Part shown: in pieces, positions 1 to 11,492 of the stretch
How the letters are laid out: each line of letters starts with the position of its first letter
Numbering within the stretch: the stretch's first letter is position 1
From: Amoebidium appalachense
Lineage: Eukaryota > Ichthyosporea
Length of the DNA: 64,000 nucleotides
Assembly (NCBI GenBank): GCA_963693365.1
Contig: CAVNZM010000012.1
Span: 1,736,001-1,800,000, forward strand
Direction of reading: 5' to 3'
The notes under the pieces: generated by a model
Seen by the model: only the letters and a program-made list of their open reading frames with translations
Told to the model about the DNA's origin: nothing
The model's database searches: none
Translations under genes and position numbers: made by a program

Positions 1-260
1 GATATGCTCAGCAAAATAGAAGCCATCGAGATATCACCGATATCTCGGAGAAGAAAATACAAAAGCCCTCACTCTCGGATACGGAGGAGATAACGACTTA
101 AATAATCATACACCCTAGAAAACTAATGACTTTATTGATATGCTCAGCAAAATAGAAGCCATCGACATATCACCGATATCTCGGAGAAGAAAATACAAAA
201 GCCCTCACTCTCGGATACGGAGGAGATAACGACTTAAATAATCATACACCCTAGAAAACT
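1..260. repeat. Tandem duplication of a 124-bp unit
   Basis: Positions 1-124 and 137-260 are the same sequence with one visible mismatch (cgagata versus cgacata near base 29 of the unit), separated by 12 bases. The window edge cuts the left side, so there may be more units upstream. No coding potential is seen in it. Confidence 0.9.
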
Positions 261-275
261 CGTTATTGTGATGGA

Positions 276-276
<1 letters not shown>

Positions 277-306
<30 letters not shown>

Positions 307-690
307 TACACACCCACACACACCCACACACACCCACACACACCACCACCACCACAAACACACACACATACAATCCCTTTCACACAAAAAAATAATACTA
401 TCATAGAGACACACATGTACACACATGCGCGCGTCCGAACACAGAAAAAACAGGTATACGTAGAAAAAAGGAAGATACTTTCGAAGAAAAGAATGGTAAC
501 GCAAGGAAGAAAACAAAGTTGGTGTACGCACGGGTGTGTCTCTGTGGTGGTTCCTTTTTTTTATTGTTTTTTTTTTATTTTTATTTTATCCCGTTTCACC
601 CCCGGCGAGGCACTGCCTCAGGGGAGCTTACCGTCTTCCGCCTAGACACAGATCGTACTGTGTAGCACACTCATAACGGTCAGGATTCTA
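277..690. repeat. C30 tract, CA-rich tail and featureless flank
   Basis: A pure run of 30 C (277-306) is followed by interrupted CACAC/CACCC sequence to about 370, then non-repetitive DNA with T-rich stretches near 555-590. The ORFs here are translations of the repeats. I see no gene. Confidence 0.85.
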
Positions 691-1036
691 ATTGACCCCA
701 ACTGGCACAATTTTTATATTGTAGTTACGCCTTATCCCACGGTTCATGCTTAACCGGCGCGCCGTCGACGTCAGAGGGCCGGTGCTGTTCATGACGTCAT
801 GTCTTGCGGCTGGATGATAACAAATTGGTGGTGCTGCTTGACGTGGTCTGGGGTGATGGCTTCTAGGGGGCGGCCAGACTGGTGGACCCTGGCTGAGGCA
901 GAACAAAAATAGGAAGTAACCAGGCCTAGGATCGATCCTGCGACTTTGAGCTTGACCACGGCCATCTAGAAACACCGGTGTTTCTAGATGGCCGTGAGCT
1001 TGACACGCAGACATCTTACCATTGCACCAACCCGCC
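688..1036 (-). mobile_element. Probable tRNA-derived SINE, interrupted by a palindrome
   Basis: Read on the minus strand, 1030-1012 gives an A-box-like TTGGTGCAATGGTAAGATG, and 938-929 gives a B-box-like GGATCGATCC (one mismatch to GGTTCGANNCC). Between them is an anticodon-loop-like GTGTCAA, as in a GTC (Asp) tRNA. If the insertion at 957-1004 is removed, the spacing of the two boxes becomes tRNA-like. About 240 bases of non-tRNA body follow (to about 688). The T and anticodon stems pair poorly, so this is a retroposon head and not a working tRNA gene. The SINE assignment is an inference; no second copy is present in the window. Confidence 0.5.
948..1004. repeat. Perfect 40-bp palindrome with 9-bp flanking direct repeats
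   Basis: 957-996 is a perfect inverted repeat (20-nt arms, no spacer, centre accggt). The 9-mer gagcttgac occurs at 948-956 and again at 996-1004, sharing one base with the palindrome end. The layout is that of a short palindromic insertion with a duplicated target site, placed in the anticodon-arm part of the tRNA-like sequence. Confidence 0.9.
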
Positions 1037-1394
1037 CCCCCCTGTGGTGTGGTGGTTCCTTGCGACACATGCATGCAAGGGAGGATGCAAAACTTAAAAA
1101 ACGTGCAGCACAACGAACCACCAATACGTGCACACGCCCGTGCGTATCAGTCTATTCTACACGCATTTTCACACAGCGCACACCCGTGTAGGTACATACA
1201 CCATCACACCATGCCATACAACACGGGCTGGCACACAAAGAAGCACCTTTGTGATTTATCAGCCTAGGGGCACTCGACTACCAGATGAGGGGAAGAGGGT
1301 GGAGGGTGTGTGTGCGGTACGCGTTCGTGGGTAGGTGCCACGACGTGGGAGCCCTACGCTACGGGTGTCGTAACGAGAAAATTGGGTACTCTGC

Positions 1395-2623
1395 CTATCA
1401 TCTAAACCTGTACCTATAGTTCCAGAATACAGATATCTTGGTGTTCCGGTTGATTCTGTTGGTGCTATGTTTCCCCATATGGTCGAAAAGAGGGTAGAGT
1501 TGGCTCGTAAGCGGTTAGCTTTCTTCTCGGCTAATATTTTTAAAGACACACCCCTCCATCCTTCTATTAGACTTACATTTATTCGCACTTTTGTCTTCCC
1601 GGCATGTGAATATGGTTTACCCCTTCTCGCCGCTTGGATCAAGAAAGAGAGAACTAGAGCGCTTAAACCCTTGGCAAATTTCCTTGAAGCAGAAGTTGCC
1701 TCCTTTCTATCTAACAACTGTTGTAAACCTGGGCCTGTAACGCTCTCGATATATGGTCTGGTCCCAATAGCTGCTAGAGTATCCTATCTCGCGCTGAAAT
1801 TCAATAAGCACATAAGCCGCTTAAAGAAGTATTTGCCCTCCCACCCTCTCTTCTCTATCCGACCTGTCCCCTCCTCACCTCTCCCCTCTTTCCTCCCCTC
1901 TCTCTCCCCTTCTCCCCTGGGCACAAATACAAATAAACCCCGCAATAGTGTGTGTGTGACTTTGGACTGCCACTTACTTATTAAACATGTACACAATCAC
2001 AAGATAATCACGCAATATAACAAATGGAAAAAGATACCACACGACACTAGACCCGATGAAAGCATACACCTTGAAAAACTAAGCCTTATGTCTCGTTTTA
2101 TATATACTGACCGCCTCAACCATATTGCCAAATATGGCACTCGCAAATGTATAACACCTAAATACATATTACCTTCCTGTAGAACTGGTCTTTCTCTAGC
2201 TGATGGTATTATTGATCAATTACCACGCTTTTACTGTACACGTGCTATACAGTGGAGATCTAATAAGTATAAGGTGGCATCATTTGCATGCCCAAACAAC
2301 ACACACACACACCAGTTTAACCGGTCATGTATCGCCAAATGTAGTTTGATAGACCACATAATACCGCAACACACACACGTCACATTCACTGTTAACAGAC
2401 ACCCAGAAAGATAGCCTACCTGTAAATTACAACATCCTTGATTTTATACTAAACACGCGTAACTACGACCTGTTTATTAGATGTATTGATTGGCTTGAGA
2501 AACACATCACTACAAAATTATAGCGCACGCGCACACACACACACACACACACACACAACACACACACACACACACACAAACACACACATAACCAGCTGAT
2601 ACCGAGTGTCCCAAGGGGAGCCC

Positions 2624-2670
<47 letters not shown>

Positions 2671-2866
2671 GGGGAACCCTAACTAATTGATTTCTCCTTG
2701 TAGTCTTTATGGTGTCTCGTAGAGAAAGTAAACACTGATATGTAGTCACCACCCGACATCTATGTACGTGATCATGATATACCGCTGAGGGGATATTCCG
2801 AGCAAAACCCCCCCCCATACCTGAGACTGGTTCTCTTTGCCTCGAGTAAACAGCGTAAACCCCCCC
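1395..2866 (+). mobile_element. 5'-truncated LINE copy A (post-RT C-terminal ORF, 3' UTR)
   Basis: From the shared word atcatctaaacctg onward this matches copy B (about 48703-50180) closely. It holds one continuous reading frame in 1467-2414 that corresponds to the region after the RT domain in copy B. Next come a (CA)n stretch (2532-2590), an A42 run (2628-2669) and a 3' UTR ending in cagcgtaaac followed by C10. Truncation at the 5' end is typical of LINE insertions. The RT active site lies outside this copy. The frame here lacks the internal frameshift seen in copy B, but it has lost its start and is not expected to be functional. Confidence 0.85.
1467..2414 (+). pseudogene. LINE ORF fragment, region downstream of the RT domain
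   Basis: This 315-codon open frame encodes the part of a non-LTR retrotransposon protein that follows the palm domain: KYLGVPV-type thumb sequence lies just upstream, then a long basic region with YGLPLL and GPVTLSIYGLVPIAAR blocks. No catalytic YADD motif is in this fragment. It is a passenger of a 5'-truncated insertion, so I call it a pseudogene. Comparison with copy B shows that B has lost one base near 48884 and gained one near 49022. Confidence 0.75.
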
Positions 2867-2999
2867 CCCCCAAGGGGTATTTATGATTGGTCCAGATCGA
2901 ATCCGGTTCAATCAGATTAGCCATATAAGGATATTTAAAAAAAACCGTACGAACGAAAGGGAGCCCTACTACGGTGTGTGTGTGACGCGCGTGTGTGTT

Positions 3000-3040
<41 letters not shown>

Positions 3041-4243
3041 GCTAGGGGGGTAATTGCAATAGAATGCAGAACACGGTACAAATCAAGGCCTCGGTTAGTA
3101 AAAAGATGGCCTTGGCACAAAGCGAACTATACTACTCGACGAGACACGCATACGGTGCAGGACACATGCAAAGGCAAACATCTAAGTATGCAACATCAGC
3201 AACGCACACAGCTGCAACATCTGTGCAACCTATGCATTTGATTATCGAACTCTAACCTTTTTTGCGTGTGATTGTGTATCACAACGGTTGGGGGGGGAGG
3301 GCGGGGGCATCATACGTGCATCGATGGATGGCACACAGCTAACATGTTCCAGTGCAATCGCCTAGACTTGCTCAGATGCGTAATAGCAAAGGGCCCCCAA
3401 TGCGTGTTGGCAAGGCATCGCATGGTTAGAAGAGGAGGTGTCTGTGCAAATCTTTGATGAATGAAGGTAAAGTTACTGCGTTTCAAGGCTGTCTCTCACC
3501 CAGCACACTCCTTTGCATTGCTTAGTTTGCACCATCCACTAGCCTTTTGGTCCTGTTGGATACGATTGCATGGGCTAGGCTGACGTGCAGAAAGTGAAAA
3601 GACAGTTGTATGCTCGTGATCGTGTCTGCCTGCCTTAAGTTCTAGTATCTTGTTTCACAGGTGCAGTACTCAAGCGCAAACACATACCAGCAAAGTACAC
3701 ATACATATCTTCTGCAATAATTCTTGTTCTTCGAGGGAGAAAAACAATTTGCAGCTAGTTCAGATAGCAAACACATAAAGTGCAGAAAAATGAGAGAGCC
3801 TACCAGTTTTAAACCTGGGAAACTCACCAGCTTGGCAGTAGCAACGAACACAAGGGATGTAATTGCTGTTACACGGCATTATGCCAGGTAACATAGTTTA
3901 TATATCAGGCCCAGCCCGATGTAGAGTTTCGTACATCGTACGATAACGTGGTCATGTTCATCATAAAATAACACCAGAAACACCATACAAAACGCAACGA
4001 GGGTCATAATTCCGACCAACCCTAAAAATATAAATAGCGACATGCACACAGGTCGACCTGTTCTCACACGGCGTTATCCTCCTTCGTGAAAGAGCAAATT
4101 AATCTTTTTACAATTTCGTAACATTCGTCGCAGACCCAGCACTCGGGAGAGCATTTCTCGCTACGTTTCGCGTATCACTTCACATGTCAACATCTCACGT
4201 GATGTCACGTGTAGTTAGACCAGCACAAAAAAGGAGGGCAAAA
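2867..4243. other. Intergenic, with G38 tract and a small two-TM ORF
   Basis: Contains a pure G run at 3002-3039 and otherwise ordinary sequence. On the minus strand 4067-3879 is an open frame of 62 codons with two very hydrophobic stretches (FIFLGLVGIMTLVAFCMVFLVLF and IGLGLIYKLCYLA areas when read whole), compatible with a small membrane protein or an exon of one. Its first ATG is near 4043. I do not recognise the family. Two CACGTG E-boxes (4196-4201, 4206-4211) lie just upstream of it. Confidence 0.35.
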
Positions 4244-4474
4244 TTACTCGGGCTTGACGAACTTCTGGTTGATGACCATGAGCTTAGTGTTCTCCCACGG
4301 CTGCACCTTGAGCTCGGGGTGGCGGCCAGCAACAGTCCAGTTCACACGATTGGGGCCATAGTTGCGGCCAATGATGCCGACTGCCATCACGCAGGCAACA
4401 CCGGTAACGGCGATGACGGGGATGACCTCGGGGGCCTTCTTGAAGAAAGCGAGAGTCTGGCGGACGAAAGACAT
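4244..4474 (-). CDS. NDUFA4: NDUFA4/MLRQ (B12D family)-like mitochondrial subunit
   Basis: A single-exon frame of 76 aa starting MSFVRQTL. It has a short basic N-terminus ending KKAPEVIP, one hydrophobic membrane segment (about residues 17-37), then GRNYGPNRVNW, the RHPEL block and PWEN, and a basic tail. This order (KK-PE-IP, TM helix, W/RHPEL, PWEN) and the length (family members about 80 aa) match NDUFA4/B12D proteins, small inner-membrane proteins first assigned to complex I and now placed with cytochrome c oxidase. I chose the ATG at 4474 because its context is AAAATG and because the frame upstream (possible ATG at 4558) would add 28 residues not typical of the family. The assignment rests on motif recognition, without an alignment. 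Confidence 0.6.
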   Translation of the reverse strand: MSFVRQTLAFFKKAPEVIPVIAVTGVACVMAVGIIGRNYGPNRVNWTVAGRHPELKVQPWENTKLMVINQKFVKPE

Positions 4475-4539
4475 TTTGGCTTCAAGGAGGAAGTCGTCGA
4501 GCGACACGAGGAATCTCGTTTTAGAAGTGAACGGCGACT

Positions 4540-4690
4540 TGTCTGACACAACTGGCATGTGGGGCGCCTTTTATGGGAGGCCATGCGAATAGGAAATGGG
4601 TAACAACGTACTTTTATTCCAAGATTTGATTGGCTGTCCCTTACAATGGGAATATTCTAGCACACGTCGAACCATCCGATTGGCCTTTCA
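4540..4690 (-). promoter_or_regulatory. Promoter of the NDUFA4-like gene: TATA-like box and two CCAAT boxes
   Basis: On the minus strand CATAAAAG lies at 4575-4568, about 95 bp before the start codon, so transcription probably begins near 4540. Upstream on the same strand are AGCCAATCAAA (about 4633-4623) and GGCCAATCGGA (about 4685-4675), the spacing expected of NF-Y sites. Confidence 0.55.
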
Positions 4691-5253
4691 TCACGCGAGC
4701 TTATCAACGTAAATAATGTGAGGTTGCTTCTTCGCCCTGATAGGCTGATGCGGCGTAGTAGCACGGTTTCCAAGGCCAAATCAAGGTGTTTTGCCGCTTT
4801 CTTGTTCTTTATTTTAGACAGAGCTTGTTGAATTTGGCCCAAACAACCAGCAAGGTGTTGCCCAAGGAGCTGATTTAATGAAAAACACATCATATGTTTA
4901 TCATGAGAAGAAATCGTTCTCTCCCTGCATTCTTTCGTACTGTTTGTTTACTTTTTCTGGCATATTCCTTAGCCTTGCTTTCGACTCACAGATACAGGCC
5001 TATTACGTCTAATGACAATACACCAATCGATCTCTTTTGTCTTATTTATTTAAATTTTGATTCGAAGATATTCAGTATCCAGGGTGTGATTCGATAATGA
5101 TCATGTATATGTAACAGATTTTGCGCTTGATCCCCAGTTTGTGTATTATGTAAGACCGAAACAGCCCAAAAGAACAACGATAAATGAACAAATATATACT
5201 TATATTTACTTCATAATATAATAAAAGTGCTAATCACATTATTTGTCGGGACT
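4691..5253. other. AT-rich intergenic DNA
   Basis: No gene or clear repeat is seen. The short frames present lack any recognised domain. Confidence 0.6.
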
Positions 5254-5577
5254 CTAGAACCTCCTGCTGGGTTTACCCGGTTTAACCCTGTTAACGTTTT
5301 TTTGGCCCTCGTGCTGGGGGCCAGACGCCTTGCAGCCGGGCCCCAGACCCAAATTCAATGATGTGTACACGCGTACGTGTTTCAAGTGGGCCTCGAGGCT
5401 GCCACCGTGTAACATTAGCGGATATTCCGTATGGCCGTAGTGTTGAAAGAGTAAGCGGTGTAGTTTCCTTTGTCTTTTGTATACATATTTTTTAGCCACA
5501 GGATAACAGAAAATGAGAGCCTTCAAGTGAGCATAGTGACTCCAAGTCAAAGTGGCCTCTTTGTGCCCCATTTTCAT
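5254..5577 (-). CDS. Unrecognised basic protein, 107 aa
   Basis: An uninterrupted frame starting MKMGHKEATL and ending in a basic, proline-rich tail (GKPSRRF). The middle is rich in K, R, H and Y (KKYVYKRQRKLHRLL). The composition differs from the low-complexity frames around it, and CCAAT-type motifs (5617 accaatcag, 5646 gattgg) lie 40-70 bp upstream, which favours a real gene. There is no clear AATAAA downstream and no recognised domain. It could be a small organellar or ribosome-associated protein, or a chance frame. Confidence 0.35.
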   Translation of the reverse strand: MKMGHKEATLTWSHYAHLKALIFCYPVAKKYVYKRQRKLHRLLFQHYGHTEYPLMLHGGSLEAHLKHVRVYTSLNLGLGPGCKASGPQHEGQKNVNRVKPGKPSRRF

Positions 5578-6330
5578 TGGTTCTCACATCGACCATGTGA
5601 CATTCAGTGATCCACCAATCAGCGCGATGAACAGATCTACCCGATTCTGATTGGACGACGCTACAGTATTGAATGGAGTCGGACGGACTCGGAGCCACCT
5701 GGGAGCCATGCAGAACCGACTCAATCTCGAGCTCTCAGCAAACAAGCACTCTGCCCTGCCCTGGTTTGCCCAAAAAACAAGAAAAAACGATGTTGTGAAA
5801 TCTGTGAAATCTGTGTAGCATTGCCTGAGACAACAATAGTAGCAGTGGCTATACACCCTTAGATAGAGGGTGTTCTAAGCAAAAGGGGTGATATGAACCT
5901 GGTAGCACCCATAAATAAAGCATTACGTCCACGAGCAATCGAGGATCAAACAGATGACATGATCACAACTATTCACATCTGTTCAGGCGCTGCCAACGAT
6001 AACTTGGATCCCCAACTACCAACCATGAAGTGCACGTGAGTGTTGCGGGAATGGTACCAGTGCGTTTATTGTTCAGAAAGCATGCATCTATCATGGGTTG
6101 GCACTATACCGGAGGTTGGGAGACTTGTTTCCTTTGTCAACTCTGTTTTGTATGAACTCAAGCTTCGAGTTTCTTGGTCTGCTTTCGAAAGGCAAGTTGA
6201 GAAAGTCTACACCTGAAATAGCTCTCTTCCTTCCAATGTTTTGGTTTTTCTATTGTCTCTGGTCCCCCAGCCAACTCCCGCACTCAAATACATGCACACA
6301 GTCACATGCACACACACACTCTCTCTCTCG

Positions 6331-6395
<65 letters not shown>

Positions 6396-6875
6396 TCCCT
6401 CTCTCTCTCTCTCTCTCTTTTGCTTTCATCTTCCCAGTTTTTAGCTGCGGCACCTAGCATTTGGACACACAAGTATGTGCAAAACACATATGCCGGCGGC
6501 GCGCACACAAGCACAAGCATAAGGGCAAAGCAACTGAGTTTTCGGTGTAACTGACACTTTTTGATGGGTATTCACACATCTGAGCGCACACAGTCTATGT
6601 CTGGAACTAGACTCTCTCCTTCACACATACCGTGATTAAGTCATACCTGGAGAAACACCACCCTAGAAACCCAGTTGCTGCATTTTCTGGGCAACCACGC
6701 TCTCTCTCACGAAGCCTACACTTTGAGTCCAAGCCCCTACCTCCCTTCCCCCCCCTCTCTATCTGAGGACTGGCTTTGCTTGGAATGCGTGCTTTGCGAA
6801 CTGTGTTGTGTTGTCTGTGTCAAGCGTGTGCTCAGCGTCTGCAAATCCCCCCCACCCACCCACCCACCACCACCA

Positions 6876-6912
<37 letters not shown>

Positions 6913-6916
<4 letters not shown>

Positions 6917-7005
6917 GTGTGAGATCTGCACTCGGTAATTTGTACACACACACACACACACACCTACACTTGGCGTGAGATCTGCACTCTGTAATGTGTT
7001 GTTCG
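6913..7005. repeat. Local duplication around a (CA)n tract
   Basis: The words cacttggtgtgagatctgca (6913) and cacttggcgtgagatctgca (6966) head two copies about 54 bp apart, each containing CACACA sequence. Confidence 0.7.
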
Positions 7006-7292
7006 TTATGAATGTGCAGCTTGTACTTTATATGTAACGTGTTCGAAACTTGAGCCTCCAAGTGCCCTCTTCCCGTCTTCTTCTATTACACGCGCAATAC
7101 GTGGCCTTCTGAAACAGTTTTCAGTTCCGTCATGTATGCACGATTTATCCACAAGTTACAGGTACAAATGTCCACAGACATGAGTTTTGTTGAACAATAC
7201 TGCTCTGACTGCACCTTCGTGGCTCGAGTCTTGAAGTTGTCTGATGCAATCCGAAAGCCTAAACACGACGTACATCAGCACACGTAGCATCC

Positions 7293-7334
<42 letters not shown>

Positions 7335-7769
7335 CCGCCGGCTGACCCGAAATACTCCTTATTCTCTTTATGTGCTCTCTTCTGCTTGAGGCATAACCTT
7401 ACGAGCCTTTTTCCTACCTAGGTGCTTTGTGAATGCTGCCTCTCTATGTGCACCCTTTTTACTCCGGCCGGCCCCCAAAACATACACGTACATGGAGAAA
7501 CACGTCTACGCTGGTCTTGCTATTAGACTGCCTCGTCGTGTGCACTGGTGGCTCTGTACACTGAATATGTCTTGGCCTTTGAAAGAAGTTGCTTGTGATC
7601 CCCCCACCCCTACCCCACCGCACCCTACCACCACCACCCCCCTCCCCCTAAAAAAAAAAAACTACAGACACACACACACACACACACACACAGACACACA
7701 CATGCTGTCTTTCCCTACCTACACCCTTGCTTGTTACTGCATTCGATTCTTTCCTGTATCCCGGCAACG

Positions 7770-7805
<36 letters not shown>

Positions 7806-8092
7806 CGCCCGCCCTCCCCTCCCCCTCCCCCCCGGGGGGCCGCTCTCTCTCCCCCAGGGGGAAATTCAATTGTTTTTGGGCTCTGTGTTCCACAACACCC
7901 ATTTTGGTATCTGCAAGTTATGTCCTTTGAAAACACCCCACCAGAGCACATGTACACACACACACACACACGCAGACAAACAAATGTGCCCCGCAACCCC
8001 CTCTTTTTCCCGTTTCCTTCCCCATACACACTATATTGTCACCTCCCCCCCCCCCCCCCCCCCCCCCCCCCCTTCCCCCCGCCTCTCTCCCT

Positions 8093-8125
<33 letters not shown>

Positions 8126-8721
8126 CCCCTCCCACACCCCGTCCCCGTTTCCCCCCCCCCTCCTCATCTTCCTCTTCCTCTTCCACCTTACATTTTGGCA
8201 CGGTACACGTTTACTCAAGAAAAGAGAACAAAACAGGATAATACGTGTTCACATGAACCTATCTCCTTCTCTTTCTCACTGCCCTCCCCGTCATTCCCAC
8301 ATACACCACAATACTGTAATCATATTTTTCGAGAATATAGTGGGAGCTCACAAACACCCTCTTCTTACGTGGCGCTGTGTGGTATATGGAATAAGTAGGG
8401 TAGCTAGCTGTGATGCCCTTCGCGTGTGTGTTCCTGGTGACTTAGTATTGCTCGTGTCGCGTGGCGCAACCTTAACACACAGAAATGGTGAACGACAAAA
8501 CGCAGGCCTGGAAAGGCCGCGTAATGTTTATTTATTGAATACGGCCGAGGAGATCTTACTAACCCGGCAATCTCGGTAGTTTATGCGCAATGTGCAACAA
8601 GCAGCCCCCCCCCCCCCAACCCAACCCACCCACACGTCCTCACACACACACACCACCACCGCCAGCACCACCATCACCAAAAAAATAAAAAATATAAATA
8701 AAAACAATATTTTTTCCTCAT

Positions 8722-9032
8722 ACGATCGTGTCACGTGTGCTTCGTAACCCAGTTCGGCAATCTAACCTCCTCCTCCCCCCCCCCCCCCCCCCCCCCCTTC
8801 CCCCCATCCACCCACCCAACACACACACAAACACACACACACACACACACACCACCACCACCACCACCACCACCGGTACCACCACCACCACCACCGGTGA
8901 TCACCACTGAAAGAAAAATTTTTTTTTAAAAAAAATGCATGTGTTCTGGTGCCCCGATTTTTTTATCGTACACGATCGTGTCACAATTGTACTTCATAAC
9001 CCAGTTCGGCATTCTAACCTCCTCCAGCGCCG

Positions 9033-9035
<3 letters not shown>
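8722..9035. repeat. Duplicated short unit ending in C tracts
   Basis: Two copies of a unit reading gatcgtgtcac, then cataacccagttcggca and ctaacctcctcc, occur at about 8724-8775 and 8968-9030. Each runs directly into a long C tract. Confidence 0.75.
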
Positions 9036-9086
<51 letters not shown>

Positions 9087-9730
9087 AGCCTCCCCCTGTA
9101 ACAGAAAATAAAAAGATACGAAACACACACCTAAACACACACACACACACACACACACGTGTACACGAGCGTACACGTGTGTACACTCGATTGCGCGCAC
9201 GCTTCACGTGAAGGCCACATAGGTTGAACTCCGATTACATCTTGTAGTATACATATATGATGACTGTATGTCGCTAGAGCTATGGTGTCAAACGTATGTA
9301 CGTAAGCAACTGTTCCAGGTGTGCGTGTGCGTATACATGACATTTTTAATCAAGATTGCGATGGCCCGGTGATTGCACATGTGCATTGAAGCCCCCAGGT
9401 GTGTTTGTGAATGTCGCGCAGGTGGGTTACAATTATCATAAAGGTGTGGGTGCTGGTGCTCGTCGACTGTCGGTTTAGTATATTGGTTCTGTGGACAACT
9501 GTGGTGCAATATTCCTACTTTTTTTTTTTTTTTTTTTTAGTTTTATGAAGAATATGTGCACATGTACACCATGATCAGTACAATTGTCATGCCAAATGTA
9601 TGTATGGGCTCATGAATATGGATGGGTTAGTTTTAAATTTAAAGCATGCATTCTGTGGGGGTACCGGCCGCGGTTGCCCCACCATCAGCCCCACCTCGGG
9701 AGAAGTCCGGAGCAGGGGTGGGTGGGTGGT

Positions 9731-9783
<53 letters not shown>

Positions 9784-10793
9784 GAACAACAAATGTGCAT
9801 AAACAGTATTCTACTGTGCACACGCGTACGCGTACTGCACGTGTGCAGTTTGCAAATTAGGGAGAGAAAGATTTAGAGACACACTCTAGCCATGGTACAA
9901 ATCAGCTCAGCTCACATAGTCGAGCCTAGTAGACAATTACTAACATAGTATAGATGTTCGACTCATGATCCAATCCAAATATATACAGAGTCAATACTGC
10001 AGCTGCTAGATTTGCACTCACCGACCCTGGTAGCACATCATGTGGCGCTGCATGCTAGGTGATCCCAAAGCCGGATGGAATAGTTGTTCAACCAATGCAG
10101 AGTTTTTTTTGGTGCAAAACTTTAGTACATATCAGCTGTCGTGGTTAGCTTGATATGTTCACCTCTTGTAGTATAGGTGTATGGGCATATCATGATGCCA
10201 TTATAGCCATTATACATTAATTTTAGTGCTGGAAAAACACCTAATATAGTACTAATATATATAGGCTACACGTACATACCGGTACCACGGCCAAGAAATA
10301 TGGCCAGAGACGATCAGGTTATCATGAGTTTACACGGATTTTTAAATTTGCAAATTGGGGGGGGGGGGGGGGAGGTAGTAAATATCGACGTCCCCCCTGG
10401 TGGTAACCCCCTTCCCCCCCCTCCCTCCCCAAGGTAGCCGCAGGGGGGGAAGGAACAACTTGGGTGTATGGGGTGGTCCCTTCCCCCCTCCCTTCCCCCC
10501 CCCCCCCCCTCCCCCCTCCCCCCGCCCCGCCCGCCTGCCCGCCCGCCCGCCCGCCCGCCCGCCCGCCAGCCCGCCCGCCCATGCGCGTGATCATGGCAGC
10601 TCTTTTCCACCCACAAAAGTTGTACATGTACTTCGTTACTTTTTTTTTTTTTTTTTTTTCTTTTTTTTTTTTTTAATTAAATAAATTGCCAGTTCCGTTT
10701 TTGCCACTGACACATATATATGTCTCTCGGCCCCCCCCCCCCCCCCCCCCCCCCCCTCCCCCTCCCCCCCTCGCGCTTCCCCCTCCCCCCTGT

Positions 10794-10846
10794 CGTTGCT
10801 CTTTGTTGTCTCCTCCATATTTCCAACCCTCTAACGCATACATCAA
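10794..10846 (+). repeat. 51-bp dispersed unit, copy 1
   Basis: The sequence from gttgctctttgttgtctcc to aacgcatacatca is repeated without a visible mismatch in inverted orientation at about 14165-14217. Both copies are followed (in unit orientation) by a C tract. Confidence 0.85.
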
Positions 10847-10920
10847 CAACCCCCCCCCCCCCCCCCCCCCCTCCCCCCCGGACCCCCCTCACAACCACAT
10901 ACACACACGCGTGCGCGCGC

Positions 10921-10987
<67 letters not shown>

Positions 10988-11018
10988 CACCTACACCCAC
11001 ACCCACACCCACCCACCC

Positions 11019-11077
<59 letters not shown>

Positions 11078-11450
11078 ACACATGCGCACACACATTTCCC
11101 AGTCCTTCGTACTGGTGCTTCTTCTGCCGGATGCATACTCATTGTGTGTTGTTTGCCGGCAAGGTCTGCTTTGTGTTGTCCGCGGCGAACGTGTTCTATA
11201 TGCTACATAACATTCTCGGTAACGACACTCCCCCCCCCCCCACCTCCCCCTCCTCCCCTCGCCTCACTCACCTTCTCCCCCTCCCCCCCCTCCCCTCATC
11301 CTAGGGATAACATTTTCTAACGACCCCCCTGGCCCCTCCTGCTTCACTCACCTCCCCCCCCCCCCCCCCCCCCGCCCCTCACCCTGCTCGTTTACACAAG
11401 TACATGCGTATGGCATTGCACAACATGCGCACACACGCACACACACCCAC

Positions 11451-11492
<42 letters not shown>

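Noticed and set aside
929-1030. Functional tRNA gene
   Set aside because: A- and B-box-like words exist, but the stems do not pair and the arm is interrupted by a 40-bp palindrome.
4184-4592. Plus-strand frames overlapping the NDUFA4-like gene
   Set aside because: Shadow frames; the minus frame carries the family motifs and the promoter.
10677-11304. Long Pro/His/Thr and Gly/Cys/Val frames
   Set aside because: They translate C, CA and GT repeats in several frames and on both strands. No start, splice or domain evidence.
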